A stretch of 64,000 nucleotides of DNA from a virus. Below are positions 8,860-17,619 of the stretch, piece after piece. Within the stretch, counting starts at the first letter, position 1; each line of letters begins with the position of its first letter. The translations under genes were made by a program, and so were the position numbers. The notes below the pieces were generated by a model. The model saw only the letters and a list, made by a program, of their open reading frames with translations. It ran no database searches and was not told the DNA's origin. The stretch is taken from IMG/VR virus record IMGVR_UViG_3300008050_000039, positions 1-64,000 of that record; one strand, written 5' to 3'.

Positions 8860-9026
8860 TAAACCCACCCCGCTTGATAGACCCAATCCATTGTTGAAAG
8901 TATAGCGAGAATAACAGCGAACAAACGCCAACGGTCGCCTCTTGATTTAGCCGTTCTTTCATTCTCGGCCATGTGTTGAATCAACCTATCGGTTGCTTCG
9001 CTATCCTCCTTTTTGACATACGGCAT
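8859..9026 (-). CDS. 55-residue membrane-anchored protein
   Basis: MPYVKKEDSEATDRLIQHM..., with a charged N-terminus and one hydrophobic segment near residues 35-47 (RLFAVILAILS). Its ATG overlaps the sliding-clamp stop as TAATG and its stop overlaps the next ATG the same way, which supports translation. No family recognised. Confidence 0.55.
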   Translation of the reverse strand: MPYVKKEDSEATDRLIQHMAENERTAKSRGDRWRLFAVILAILSTMDWVYQAGWV

Positions 9027-9904
9027 TATATCAACCCCGCCTGTAAAACGAAATCCTGTTCTTTATACGATGATGAAGAGGCAGTCGGTAATCGCGCAAT
9101 CATACGAATACCTTGACCTTCGGGCCTAAAGTCTAAGAAATCAAGAATGACCTTTCCAGTATAGTGAACGAATACATTGTCAAGACCACCTTCAAATGTG
9201 GCCTCCCAATCTCCCTCGTTCTCGCTAACATTACCCAATTGTATTTCGGTGCGACCCTTTATTTCCGCACCAACAGCAACGGACAATACCTTATCCTTAG
9301 CGGTGAAAGTATATCGGTTAAGTCGCTGTCCGTTGATACTATCACAACGCAACGCTTCATACAGGTCATTGGATTCAATTATCCATGTAGCAAAGGGCTT
9401 ACGCACCTCATCGTGTGGAGGGTTCATATAATATCCGGTTTGGCGGATTTGTGTAGCCCTCTTGCGGCTGTTTTCTTCCCAATCATTAAGTGTAGTGGGC
9501 GAGTTAGTAAAGGCGCGGCCCTCGCCGCCCGTCACTATTGTTGTTTGTTTTTTGCCCGACTTGATTTGTAATTTTCCCTTTCCCCCATCATATCTAAGAG
9601 TTACAGAAGTGCTGTGCATAGACAGGATTCCCAATAACTTATCAATGTCAAGTATAGGGATTGTAGCGATTTGCTCGCCCTGCGGATTGGTTGCTGTGCG
9701 CTCATCGTCACACACCGCGCTAAAACGACTCAAGGATGAAACACCATCTCGGACAAGCGAAGTGGTTGATACAATACCTTTCGTGGCTTGAAGAATACAA
9801 CCATGCACCTGTGACATAGGTTTTCCGTTCACATATTGCTTTCGCTGTGTCAGTTTTAATAATCTGCTTAATCCACTATTTTCCATTTCCATTACATATA
9901 CCAT
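9026..9904 (-). CDS. PCNA-like sliding clamp
   Basis: 292 residues from the ATG at 9904. I chose this start because GGGGGAATGAAA precedes it with the same spacing as the GGGGGAATAAAC leaders elsewhere in the window. Beta-rich pattern with segments such as IPILDIDKLLGILSMHSTSVTLRY and a C-terminal RPEGQGIRMIARLP resembling the last strands of PCNA folds. It lies between the polymerase and the clamp loader. Would form a ring tethering the polymerase. Sequence similarity to cellular PCNA is weak, so the call rests on pattern and context. Confidence 0.7.
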   Translation of the reverse strand: MVYVMEMENSGLSRLLKLTQRKQYVNGKPMSQVHGCILQATKGIVSTTSLVRDGVSSLSRFSAVCDDERTATNPQGEQIATIPILDIDKLLGILSMHSTSVTLRYDGGKGKLQIKSGKKQTTIVTGGEGRAFTNSPTTLNDWEENSRKRATQIRQTGYYMNPPHDEVRKPFATWIIESNDLYEALRCDSINGQRLNRYTFTAKDKVLSVAVGAEIKGRTEIQLGNVSENEGDWEATFEGGLDNVFVHYTGKVILDFLDFRPEGQGIRMIARLPTASSSSYKEQDFVLQAGLI

Positions 9905-10187
9905 TTTCATTCCCCCTTTTGTTTTCGTCTTTGATAATCCAGGACTTAACTCTCGCTGAATCAAGTGTGTATTCTAATTGCTTATATCTCTTTAGATGAT
10001 GGCCTGTGCCTTTGGTTGATAATTGACCCCAATGATTAGGAATATATTTATTGATTTCAACTGCGGTTTCCGACGATTTGCGCCATGTGCTAAAATAACC
10101 ACCTTCTATCAATTCTAATATAGCCTGTTTGATAATCCTTTTGCGTGTCAACCCCTTCGGGCGACCACGCCGTTCATCTGCCATCAC
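9876..10187 (-). CDS. Basic HTH-like protein with AT-hook-type motif
   Basis: 103 residues. RRGRPKGLTRKRI at the N-terminus resembles an AT-hook, followed by a helical region and a pattern (LKRYKQLEYTL...KSWIIKDEN) resembling the end of other winged-helix-like proteins of this virus at 13382, 15199, 17736 and 21425. Overlaps the sliding-clamp start. Likely a small DNA-binding regulator. Confidence 0.6.
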   Translation of the reverse strand: MMADERRGRPKGLTRKRIIKQAILELIEGGYFSTWRKSSETAVEINKYIPNHWGQLSTKGTGHHLKRYKQLEYTLDSARVKSWIIKDENKRGNENGICNGNGK

Positions 10188-11152
10188 TCATCCCCTGTTT
10201 CCTTCTTTGTTTCCCATGTTAGGAAAGGCAAACCTCTCCAATCCACTTTACCACCACCAACTGAAAGAATGGTGTGTGTTTCCCCTAAGTGTTCCATGTG
10301 CCGACCTTTCATCTCTTCAATGTCTGCCTTGACAACCCATTCACCGTCTTTCAAGGATTTGTCGCCCTTGACACCGGATGCAATGTCTGCCGTTTTCATG
10401 TATCGTGTTAGGAATATCTGCTGTGAAAAACAACGCATCGTTCCCTTTTCCCATTCGGGTCTTTCACCAACGGTCATTAGAACCTTTTTGCCCCCACCAT
10501 CACCGACATATTCTTTAATCTGCTTTAGGTGGAAGGTGAAGAATACCTTTGGCACACTAAGACTGTGAATACGGCCTATGGCATCACGGAATAACTGATT
10601 ACGGGTTCTCCACTCTTTCTGATTGAATGAATCGCCTTCGTCTTTAATGACTCCACGCCTCAATAGAACCCCTGTCATGGCGTGTTCACACCACTTGAGG
10701 AATGTTGAGCCACCGTCAAAAATTACTGCCGCATGAGAATCTGGGTTCTCGGCCAAATCCTCGGCCAATATATTGACGAACCAATTTACCTTATCCACCA
10801 ACGCAACATAATTAATTGAGTTATCCTCGTTGAAAATACTATCATCGGTTTCATCGTGGAGAGGGAGAACGGCTATGTTCTCGGCATCGGGATATAGGTA
10901 ATCAACCGTTGCTTTTGCGCTGTTGTCAAAATCAAGAATGGTTATTTGTTTGCCGCTTTCAATTTCTGCCCTAAGTAAATCAAGTGCAAGTCCTGTCTTA
11001 GCGGTATTCTCACGCCCGACTAAAGCACATCTAACGGGAACGGATTGCGCCCGCTTGTTAACGAATCGGTTGCGGTAGTATGCCGCATCATAGACTGGCT
11101 TAGGAGCCGCGGTTGACGGAGCCGTGGTTGCGGTAGCACCCCAACCCGACAT
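10184..11152 (-). CDS. RecA/RadA-fold ATPase
   Basis: 322 residues from the ATG at 11152, which overlaps the previous stop (TAATG). LVGRENTAKTGLAL is a Walker A loop with Ala where the usual Gly precedes the Lys-Thr, and HAAVIFDGGSTFL is Walker B-like. The layout fits the RadA/Sak4-type recombinase or AAA_24 group found in phages. Likely assists recombination-dependent replication with the ssDNA-binding candidate next to it. Confidence 0.75.
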   Translation of the reverse strand: MSGWGATATTAPSTAAPKPVYDAAYYRNRFVNKRAQSVPVRCALVGRENTAKTGLALDLLRAEIESGKQITILDFDNSAKATVDYLYPDAENIAVLPLHDETDDSIFNEDNSINYVALVDKVNWFVNILAEDLAENPDSHAAVIFDGGSTFLKWCEHAMTGVLLRRGVIKDEGDSFNQKEWRTRNQLFRDAIGRIHSLSVPKVFFTFHLKQIKEYVGDGGGKKVLMTVGERPEWEKGTMRCFSQQIFLTRYMKTADIASGVKGDKSLKDGEWVVKADIEEMKGRHMEHLGETHTILSVGGGKVDWRGLPFLTWETKKETGDE

Positions 11153-12399
11153 TAAGCATCCCACCCGTCGCCACCATCAGTAGTTGTTTCATCGGCCTCA
11201 AGTGCAATAGGGCTGATTTCATCAAAGGCCCACCACCCATTTACACTAAATCGGTATTCATCATCCTGTGTTTTCCACGGTTGACCCACAAGGAGAACCT
11301 TAGTGCCGACTGCGAAATCCACAAGGTTTTCTTGGCCCGCCGGAACATAAACTTCGGTCATTTCCGCCGTTGAAGTAATATCAAAATCAGCACATACCAA
11401 ACTATACCCACCATTATCGCGGGGGTCAATATGGATAACCTCGGCACACACACCGATTATTCTATCCCACCAACCGTCTGTGCCGTTGTTAGCATCATAG
11501 AATGCGGGGATTTTATCAAGACCCGCTAAGAAATCGTCTTGTAAGTAGTCGGGCATTATGCCGCCGAAAATATCACCATCGGCCATAACAGGTGGCCCAT
11601 TAAAGACCGATGCGGCGGTAGGGTCAGCAGTAAATATACTTACACCCGCTTTGGCGTAGCCGGTCAAACCGTTCTTAGCAAGTCTGAATGCGTAGGTTCC
11701 TGGAACAAAGGTTGGCACCATATCTTCTGCCGCTTTACCGCTCGCTTTGACTGTAATGGGTGTCCATTCTCCGTTGTCGCCCTGTGGCCGACCTAAGAAT
11801 AACGAAGTGCGTTCACGCTCTTGGGTAGGTCGCGGTGCGCCATACTTGAAGTTGGGGTCGCCACTCGGAAAGTTAGGGTTGTTCTTATCCCAAACAATGT
11901 AGTAGTGAGTATTCGCATCCAATTCAATTGTTCCCTTTGGCAATGAATCAACCTCGGTTGTATCAGCACCCTCAACAAACATTTGCTTTAGTAGTAGCGA
12001 GGGATTAGCGGTTCTTGAGTAAGTGCCGTCATGGTTGTTCTCATAAAGCACGACTTTGCCCTGTGCCACCAATGCCTCTCGGCCATCGTGAGGTAGGTTA
12101 AGTAGTGTGGTTGTCATTTTCTTGTATAGAATTGCGCCCCAATCCTTGTATCGTGGGGCGTTGACGAACATACCTTCATAGAGGGTTGCTCCGCTACGCT
12201 TCAATGAGCGGGTATCATTTGCAATCTGTCGTGCCGCTACTCTTAGTGCCAACACTTCACAATCACCTTCACTCTTGCCGGCGTTTTCCCATTCTTTACC
12301 ATGCTCGGTGAGAACGAGTGTAAGGCGACTACGCACCACTTCAACACTCGCTCCAACCGACTTGGCTACATTCTCAATCATTTTTTCATCCAATGTCAT
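11152..12399 (-). CDS. Candidate ssDNA-binding (RPA-like) protein
   Basis: 415 residues. Several beta-rich stretches compatible with OB folds (WDRIIGVCAEVIHIDPRDNG, VDFAVGTKVLLVGQPWK) and a strongly acidic C-terminal tail ending GGDGWDA, a hallmark of many SSBs. The gene lies between the clamp loader and the RadA-like ATPase, a typical place for an SSB. No diagnostic zinc motif is visible. The start follows ATGGAAGTGATGAT, nearly the same leader as at 5040. Confidence 0.5.
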   Translation of the reverse strand: MTLDEKMIENVAKSVGASVEVVRSRLTLVLTEHGKEWENAGKSEGDCEVLALRVAARQIANDTRSLKRSGATLYEGMFVNAPRYKDWGAILYKKMTTTLLNLPHDGREALVAQGKVVLYENNHDGTYSRTANPSLLLKQMFVEGADTTEVDSLPKGTIELDANTHYYIVWDKNNPNFPSGDPNFKYGAPRPTQERERTSLFLGRPQGDNGEWTPITVKASGKAAEDMVPTFVPGTYAFRLAKNGLTGYAKAGVSIFTADPTAASVFNGPPVMADGDIFGGIMPDYLQDDFLAGLDKIPAFYDANNGTDGWWDRIIGVCAEVIHIDPRDNGGYSLVCADFDITSTAEMTEVYVPAGQENLVDFAVGTKVLLVGQPWKTQDDEYRFSVNGWWAFDEISPIALEADETTTDGGDGWDA

Positions 12400-12450
12400 A
12401 TCATCACTTCCATTTGTTCCCGTCTTTTGGGGTAATTTGTCCTACAAACT

Positions 12451-12467
12451 AATAGGTTATAAGGGTT
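12451..12467 (-). promoter_or_regulatory. TATA-type promoter for the SSB/RadA/clamp unit
   Basis: The minus-strand sequence AACCCTTATAACCTATT is identical over 17 bases to the promoter at 5073-5089. It overlaps the stop codon of the clamp-loader gene and lies about 52 bp upstream of the ATG at 12399. Confidence 0.65.
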
Positions 12468-13389
12468 ATGTTTCCCCCTTTTTGGCACACAACCTAACAA
12501 AATTATACCTTACTATTTCGCCATCAACACCTGCTATCAAATCCCGTTCCGAAGTCACCGCCGCATCAATCACTTTCATTTTTGATTCGGACTTGGCCGA
12601 AGAACCGACAGCAAACTTAAACACTTGTCGGATAGCGGCTCGGACAGGGATGCCCTTTAACTCTTTCAAAGCGGATTCAAAATCGTTGTCCTTGAAAGCA
12701 CGCATTAAAAATACATCACAACGAAGTGGGTCGTCAATTAATGAACGGAGAAAACGACTACGCGATTCCCCGTCCGGTTGAGCGGCATACGCCTGTAAAG
12801 CATTAATGGCGTTGCGTAAATCCCCTGTATGCGCCTTCGCTATTTGCGTCAATACGGTATCGTAACTCTCCATAACATTCTCAATTTCGGATATTTCTTT
12901 TAGCCGATGGCAAATATCATCCTGTTCTATTGCTTTGAATTGACGCAGGGTGCATCGTGATTGAAGCCACGGAGAAACCTTACTCAAATCATTACAAGTC
13001 AGTATGAAGAACCCTTGTGAGTTTTCAATCACACCCTTCAAAGCGGATTGGGCGGCGGGAGTTAATTGGTCTGCCTCGTCAAGTAAAAATATCTGCTGAT
13101 AATTACCCACCCTTGACATTGGCAGTAATTCATCCTCCACAAACTCTATGCCTCGTTGCTTTTTACTTGAAGCGTTGAATACATGGATTTGCCAACCTAA
13201 CTCATTAGCCAAAGCGAGAGCGACAGAAGTTTTCCCTGTTCCTGGTTCGGGGGAATAAAACAAATAATGTTGCATGACAGCACTAAAGTTTTCATTGGCA
13301 ACCTGTTCCATCTCTCGGATAATGTCGGGTTGCCCCACCACCGATTGAAGGTCGGGTCTATGCTTAACAGCCCATACTGCGTTATTCAT
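12466..13389 (-). CDS. RFC small subunit-like clamp loader ATPase
   Basis: 307 residues from the ATG at 13389 (MNNAVWAVKHRP), preceded by GGGGGTTATCGG. Walker A SPEPGTGKTS, Walker B IFLLDEADQL, sensor 1 FILTCND and the LQSRCT arginine-finger motif are all present, as in archaeal RFC-S. Loads the sliding clamp at 9026. No RFC large subunit is recognised in the window, so either the virus uses the host subunit or a homo-oligomer. Confidence 0.95.
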   Translation of the reverse strand: MNNAVWAVKHRPDLQSVVGQPDIIREMEQVANENFSAVMQHYLFYSPEPGTGKTSVALALANELGWQIHVFNASSKKQRGIEFVEDELLPMSRVGNYQQIFLLDEADQLTPAAQSALKGVIENSQGFFILTCNDLSKVSPWLQSRCTLRQFKAIEQDDICHRLKEISEIENVMESYDTVLTQIAKAHTGDLRNAINALQAYAAQPDGESRSRFLRSLIDDPLRCDVFLMRAFKDNDFESALKELKGIPVRAAIRQVFKFAVGSSAKSESKMKVIDAAVTSERDLIAGVDGEIVRYNFVRLCAKKGET

Positions 13390-13687
13390 CCGATAACCCC
13401 CATACTGCGCCATATTTTGTCATACCCGTTGCGTGGGTATGTGATTGCTTAACGAAACGATTATCCCTATTGAGAAGGTTGTTTATAGAATTGGGTGAAG
13501 CAGGTAGTTTAGTAAAGCGTCTGCCGTTAACTTGTCTAACTTCATTCATTAAATCATGGTCGCAGGTTGGCCCTTTCTCCTTGATATATCTAATAGCCCC
13601 TTCACGCCATCTCGCAAAACGAAGTCGTGTTCCCTTTGCCAATTCTGGATTGTATGTTCCCTTTCTTCCACCAATGTTTTCTCTCAT
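13382..13687 (-). CDS. Winged-helix-like DNA-binding protein (paralogue family)
   Basis: 101 residues with a helical N-terminus (GAIRYIKEKGPTCDHDLMNE) and a wing-like end, NNLLNRDNRFVKQ...YGAVWGL. The last segment resembles VLHRDPRFEIVG...VSLWAL of the protein at 17736. The start follows GGGGGGTTTATT. Upstream neighbour of the clamp loader and probably co-transcribed with it. A regulatory role is inferred. Confidence 0.6.
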   Translation of the reverse strand: MRENIGGRKGTYNPELAKGTRLRFARWREGAIRYIKEKGPTCDHDLMNEVRQVNGRRFTKLPASPNSINNLLNRDNRFVKQSHTHATGMTKYGAVWGLSDE

Positions 13688-13708
13688 AATAAACCCCCCA
13701 TATTTGTA

Positions 13709-14173
13709 TTAAATAAGCCCCTCTCTATCGTTCAGTATATGCTTCACCAAATAATAAATGTCAGTCGCCACAAGCACTATGTTCTTTCCCTCGCCTTCGT
13801 TTTGTAATAACAAACTCATACCAATTAATATGCCCCGCAACTTGTCGTCGCTTATCCCTTCAACAATCTCTTTTGCCTTTACGCATACCTCTTCACGGTA
13901 AATAAAATCCCTTTCCTGTTCACTTAACCCGTCACGACTACTAATTAATGATGGGAAATCGTCAGTATATATGAGCATAGCACCCACCAACTCATCTAAT
14001 AATTCTATGTTGACAGGAGATAACAAATCGTTTAATGCCTCCATTGTTTGTAGTTTATCTCCAACTAACTCGTTCTGTCTTTTGACTAAATCAAGCATCC
14101 AATCAAAGGGGTTATCTCCTAAAGTCAACTCATCCACCTGTTCATTATCATTCTCGTCAATCGGTTCCGTCAT
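13709..14173 (-). CDS. Acidic hypothetical protein
   Basis: 154 residues, strongly acidic N-terminus (MTEPIDENDNEQVDELTLGD), otherwise helical with Leu-rich amphipathic segments. Overlaps the gene at 14170 by 4 bp. No family recognised; acidic helical proteins of this kind can be DNA mimics or adaptor proteins, but nothing in the sequence decides this. Confidence 0.65.
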   Translation of the reverse strand: MTEPIDENDNEQVDELTLGDNPFDWMLDLVKRQNELVGDKLQTMEALNDLLSPVNIELLDELVGAMLIYTDDFPSLISSRDGLSEQERDFIYREEVCVKAKEIVEGISDDKLRGILIGMSLLLQNEGEGKNIVLVATDIYYLVKHILNDREGLI

Positions 14174-14661
14174 AAGTCTTCGCCATCAAATTGTGAGAGA
14201 GTCAAATAACACTTTGTATTGTTTGTGGATGAGGTCTTGTCAGTCATGCGTCGTTCCTCGGCGTTCATTTCACCCACCGACACATAGCCCGCTTTCCTTA
14301 CTGCTTTTGTCCGCTTGTTCTTTTTTGTTTTCTTATCGTTGTGTTTTTTACACATGGTCGCCCAAGCCCCCATCTGTTCGGGGTCTATCACCTTGAGCGA
14401 CGAATGGTATGGGCGGACACCGGAACCACGACAACCCTTTTTGCCGAAGCGGGAAAACATAGTGAACCAAGAAATCGTGACGCCCCTTTTGGCGGCATCA
14501 GCGAACATAATATATCCGCCGTTTTTGTGGTTCGTCTGTGTGATGTCAGTTACGGTGAACGGCCCGCGTGGTAAAAACTCTCTATATATGGGGGGTAGCA
14601 TTTCCCTCATTTCATTAGTAGCAATCACCTGTCCGATTTTAAATATACAACGCTTTGTCAT
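14170..14661 (-). CDS. Basic hypothetical protein, first gene of a box-controlled unit
   Basis: 163 residues; a basic Lys-rich segment (KKHNDKKTKKNKRTKAVRK) follows a mixed alpha/beta N-terminus. The start has the recurrent leader GGGGGAATAAAC before ATG. Upstream is the 20-bp regulatory box at 14719. No family recognised. Confidence 0.7.
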   Translation of the reverse strand: MTKRCIFKIGQVIATNEMREMLPPIYREFLPRGPFTVTDITQTNHKNGGYIMFADAAKRGVTISWFTMFSRFGKKGCRGSGVRPYHSSLKVIDPEQMGAWATMCKKHNDKKTKKNKRTKAVRKAGYVSVGEMNAEERRMTDKTSSTNNTKCYLTLSQFDGEDL

Positions 14662-14701
14662 GTTTATTCCCCCTGTCTTGTAATTAACCCTGTAATTATT
14701 T

Positions 14702-14739
14702 GGTTATAAGTCTTTCTAAACGCAGTTAACGGAAGCAAC
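14702..14739 (-). promoter_or_regulatory. Box-plus-TATA promoter, copy 1
   Basis: Minus strand: TTGCTTCCGTTAACTGCGTT (14719-14738), then TAGAAAGA, then CTTATAACC (14702-14710). It lies 41 bp upstream of the ATG at 14661. One of eight copies with fixed box-to-TATA spacing. Confidence 0.75.
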
Positions 14740-14742
14740 AAC

Positions 14743-14910
14743 CTATGTATATCGGGTTATTTTCATGGGTTGTTTGCGACCACATTTCGGGCATAAAATA
14801 TCACTTGTGCTAAACGGGCTTTGGTATAATATAACCCATTTCGTTCCACACCTAATATCACCTTTATTCGTTGCCAAACATTCAATGCTTACTTCGGTTA
14901 TTTTACTCAT
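14743..14910 (-). CDS. 55-residue zinc-ribbon protein
   Basis: From the ATG at 14910 (MSKITEVSIECLATN). Cysteines in IECLATNKGDIRCGTKW and ILCPKCGRKQ form a likely zinc site. The upstream stop is two bases before the start (TGAAATG), and a GGCGGGTGA site lies within the upstream gene. A longer frame exists but would overlap that gene fully. Confidence 0.65.
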   Translation of the reverse strand: MSKITEVSIECLATNKGDIRCGTKWVILYQSPFSTSDILCPKCGRKQPMKITRYT

Positions 14911-14911
14911 T

Positions 14912-15166
14912 TCATTCACCCGCCTTTTCGTTATAGTCGGGATGCTCTTTCGGCAATCGGTGTTGTCGTCGCTTACCCAAATTAACAAGTAATTTTTTGA
15001 CATTAGCACCGGCTGTATTGAACCGCTTTAGTGCCACCGCGTCCCCCGCGGGAACCATGTCACCCTTAACGGCTTCAACATCTATATTGTTAAGTATATG
15101 TTTTATCAATTCGTATTCTGCATGAGTCACAGTTTTCGCCCGTCTTTTGTGTATGGTATCACCCAA
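14912..15166 (-). CDS. Small basic hypothetical protein
   Basis: 84 residues, Lys/Arg-rich at both ends, helical middle (HAEYELIKHILNN). The start is probably TTG at 15166, after GAGGGTTG; no ATG is available near it. A TATA-like box lies at 15179-15197. No family recognised. Confidence 0.55.
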   Translation of the reverse strand: MGDTIHKRRAKTVTHAEYELIKHILNNIDVEAVKGDMVPAGDAVALKRFNTAGANVKKLLVNLGKRRQHRLPKEHPDYNEKAGE

Positions 15167-15178
15167 ACAACCCTCAAA

Positions 15179-15197
15179 CTAAAAGGGTATAAAGGTT
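15179..15197 (-). promoter_or_regulatory. TATA-type promoter for the gene at 15166
   Basis: The minus strand reads AACCTTTATACCCTTTTAG, similar to the AACCCTTATAACCTATTAG sites at 5073 and 12451. The distance to the start is only about 13-20 bp, so the transcript leader would be very short. Confidence 0.45.
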
Positions 15198-15198
15198 G

Positions 15199-15612
15199 TC
15201 ATTCAATAGATTCGGCTTCCCTAATACAATGTAGGCAAACATCACTATCAGTAGGCAACACGCGCACACGACCACAGGGGGAGCATTTAATCGCCTTCGC
15301 CTTTTCGTTTGGTGTCATTACCGTAGTAGTGCGTGTAAGTATAATATCCTCCTTGTTGCGGATTAACTCTCGGTCAATATCATAGACGGCGTGGAAAGTT
15401 TCACCACCGATTACATTTTCCACTTTCTCCCGCCCGATTTGAACCACTTGAACATTCTTACACATGAGGGATGATAGACTATGGGGGGAGGGGACGGTTC
15501 GTATTGATTTGTGTTCTGCAAGCAACGAAGCCATCCCCTCTTTTGTCATTGCCCCGTTCTCCCACAGCAGGTCAATGATGATGCGGCGAATGCGACGATT
15601 GTTAGCACTCAT
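15199..15612 (-). CDS. Winged-helix protein with C-terminal zinc ribbon
   Basis: 137 residues from the ATG at 15612 (an ATG at 15630 is also possible). N-terminal helix-turn-helix-like region (IIIDLLWENGAMTKEGMAS) and wing-like segment, then IKCSPCGRVRV...VCLHCIRE, a two-knuckle zinc ribbon. It shares the general pattern of the winged-helix paralogues of this window and adds a zinc ribbon. Likely a transcriptional regulator. Confidence 0.6.
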   Translation of the reverse strand: MSANNRRIRRIIIDLLWENGAMTKEGMASLLAEHKSIRTVPSPHSLSSLMCKNVQVVQIGREKVENVIGGETFHAVYDIDRELIRNKEDIILTRTTTVMTPNEKAKAIKCSPCGRVRVLPTDSDVCLHCIREAESIE

Positions 15613-15664
15613 TTGTATTTCCCACGACATGATATTTATTAAGGCTATTGAATACTTACATATA

Positions 15665-15868
15665 TCAATCATCACTAATACTTAAATACATTGATGAGTT
15701 AATGAAACCATCATCGTCGGTGGCATCAGCCGGAGGGTATCGTTTAGTATTCAAACCACTTTTTGAATACTCTTCACCATAATACCATTGACTTATTTTA
15801 TCAATTATAAAAACAAGAACCATACAAAAGAACGGAGCGGCCAAACAAACAAATGGACTTATAACCAA
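15665..15868 (-). CDS. Small membrane protein
   Basis: 67 residues: one N-terminal hydrophobic segment (FVCLAAPFFCMVLVFIID) then a polar acidic tail. The start is TTG at 15868 with a strong ribosome site (GGAGGGGGTGAAGGA) inside the upstream gene, which it overlaps by 10 bp. Function unknown. Confidence 0.6.
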   Translation of the reverse strand: MVISPFVCLAAPFFCMVLVFIIDKISQWYYGEEYSKSGLNTKRYPPADATDDDGFINSSMYLSISDD

Positions 15869-16530
15869 TCCTTCACCCCCTCCTTTCTCTTTTTCACTCC
15901 TTTCGGTAAAGATTTAATATCCTTACTTCGTATTTGGTTCGCCACTCTCGCATCATCGTTAACGATGATTTGCCAATAACAATCACTTGAACGAAATGGG
16001 GGGGGAACCTCATTTGTTGTTTTCTTTTTAGGCCAATCCACTTTACCCTCACTAACTTTCAAACCATAGGTCAGAACAGCATAAGCGTATTCATCCGGTA
16101 AAGTCATAGCAACCTTAGCCAAACGACGGTGTAATTCTATATCGTCGGTTTGGTTTCTCTTAATAAAAGCATAAGCGAGAGGGAGGGGGATTGTTTCTAT
16201 TTGCGTCTTTGCTCTCACTCGGTCTTTCCACCGAAGCAGGGCTACTGCATTACGATAGAAAGAACGATTGGGGCGATTGAGGGATTGATGGATAATGGTT
16301 ATCGCCTCGCTCTTTGAAGTTAAGCGGGGCAACTTATCCACCACGACAACCAAACGGAAAGCGACTAATGGCGACCACTCTAAAATATCTGTTTCGGTAA
16401 AGCGGCGTGGGTTGCGAAGTATGTATGTTCGCTCCGGTGCTGTTGGGGGGTATTGCATAACCCTATCCATAACAATTGGGTTCTCGCCCAGGAAATCGGT
16501 ATCGTCGGCAGTTAAAATAATTATTCCCAA
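15859..16530 (-). CDS. Hypothetical protein of the replication-side cluster
   Basis: 223 residues, mixed alpha/beta, basic C-terminus (KKRKEGVKDWL). VAFRLVVVVDKLPRLTS followed by helical repeats faintly recalls a clamp-loader delta-like layout, but there is no Walker motif and I do not assign it. Overlaps both neighbours by about 10 bp. Confidence 0.65.
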   Translation of the reverse strand: MGIIILTADDTDFLGENPIVMDRVMQYPPTAPERTYILRNPRRFTETDILEWSPLVAFRLVVVVDKLPRLTSKSEAITIIHQSLNRPNRSFYRNAVALLRWKDRVRAKTQIETIPLPLAYAFIKRNQTDDIELHRRLAKVAMTLPDEYAYAVLTYGLKVSEGKVDWPKKKTTNEVPPPFRSSDCYWQIIVNDDARVANQIRSKDIKSLPKGVKKRKEGVKDWL

Positions 16531-16796
16531 TCACACACCCCTTCTTCAAGAATATAATTTACTAATCGTTTGTATTGTGCGATACTAAAATACCATACCT
16601 CTCTAACGACTTTGGGTGTGATTTCATAACGACCATGATACCATTTTAACCCATCATCTGTTAATAGAGGCAACAACTCATCCTTCTGCATCAATTCTAA
16701 TATCTTAGGAAACTCATTCCGATAAATCGGTTTGGTAGTTAGTAGGCGGTTGCTACGCCGCCACTTCACCGTCTTACCTCTCTTATCGTCACTCAT
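16521..16796 (-). CDS. Small hypothetical protein
   Basis: 91 residues with a basic N-terminus (DDKRGKTVKWRRSNRLL) and aromatic-rich helical C-terminal half. Overlaps neighbours on both sides by 4-10 bp, as expected for a coupled operon. No family recognised. Confidence 0.65.
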   Translation of the reverse strand: MSDDKRGKTVKWRRSNRLLTTKPIYRNEFPKILELMQKDELLPLLTDDGLKWYHGRYEITPKVVREVWYFSIAQYKRLVNYILEEGVCDWE

Positions 16797-17428
16797 TCGC
16801 TTACCTCAAAGTCGGCTTCAATAATATGGGTTGGTGCTTTCAATGCCGCAAAGTGTAATTCCACTTGGTCTAACAATTCTGGATGCGGCGCAAGCACATG
16901 AACAAGTGCGCCCATCACACTACCTAATTGTGCTTCGGCTAAAAGCAATTGTGATTCAACGCCGATTTCCTTTTTCAATTGCCCCACTAACTTTAGTGAT
17001 TGGTTGGCTTGACCTGCTAACTTCGTTGCATCGTGAATCCACTCGGAAGTGATTTCCCCTTCACCTCGTTGTTGTTCTAACTCATCAAGCCACGATACTA
17101 AACGAACCACAATCCCTTCGGCCATATCAAGCGTGCTGATGCTCTCCTGTCGCAATTTCTCAATATGTGCCGCCTCTTCGGGGTCATATTGGATATGGTT
17201 ATCCATGTGTTCGTCGCAGGTTCCCTGCGGCCAATTGTGTTTTTTCTCCAAATAAGCGGGTGCTATCTCATCGTTCTTAATTCCCAATTCATATTCTTTC
17301 ATGTTTGAGTTATCACAAAAAGGACAGTCGTTTGATTCTAAGACCCAACGCAATGTTTCAATGGCGAAGGCGTCCTGTTCGCGGGCCAACCGGCGTTCTA
17401 TTTCAATCCGTGTTTTCATCAGCGTCAC
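16793..17428 (-). CDS. Zinc-binding helical protein, possibly small-terminase-like
   Basis: 211 residues. DCPFCDNSNMKEYELG followed by GTCDEHMDNHIQ gives a CxxC...HxxxH zinc pattern that many phage DNA-binding proteins use ahead of an HTH-like unit. The rest is long amphipathic helices. Such proteins are often small terminase subunits, but this gene is 24 kb from the large terminase, so the link is only a possibility. Confidence 0.6.
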   Translation of the reverse strand: MTLMKTRIEIERRLAREQDAFAIETLRWVLESNDCPFCDNSNMKEYELGIKNDEIAPAYLEKKHNWPQGTCDEHMDNHIQYDPEEAAHIEKLRQESISTLDMAEGIVVRLVSWLDELEQQRGEGEITSEWIHDATKLAGQANQSLKLVGQLKKEIGVESQLLLAEAQLGSVMGALVHVLAPHPELLDQVELHFAALKAPTHIIEADFEVSE

Positions 17429-17618
17429 CTCTCTCTTCGTCGTTGAATGATGCTAAGTGCTTTTTTTCCCTGCGTCTGTGGCATTCTTCCACATCATCAT
17501 ACAATTTTGGATATTTCATTATTGATATATCCAATATCCTTATTGTTTCTAATTGACATACTACCTTATCCAATCGCTCTATTTCGGCAATCAATTCTTT
17601 TTTCGTTTTATTTAGCAT
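17403..17618 (-). CDS. Coiled-coil protein
   Basis: 71 residues from the ATG at 17618 (MLNKTKKELIAEIERLDKVV), a heptad-like helix followed by a charged tail. The AGGTGA ribosome site lies 8 bp upstream; a GTG four codons earlier is possible. Overlaps the next gene by 26 bp. Confidence 0.6.
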   Translation of the reverse strand: MLNKTKKELIAEIERLDKVVCQLETIRILDISIMKYPKLYDDVEECHRRREKKHLASFNDEERGDADENTD

Positions 17619-17619
17619 T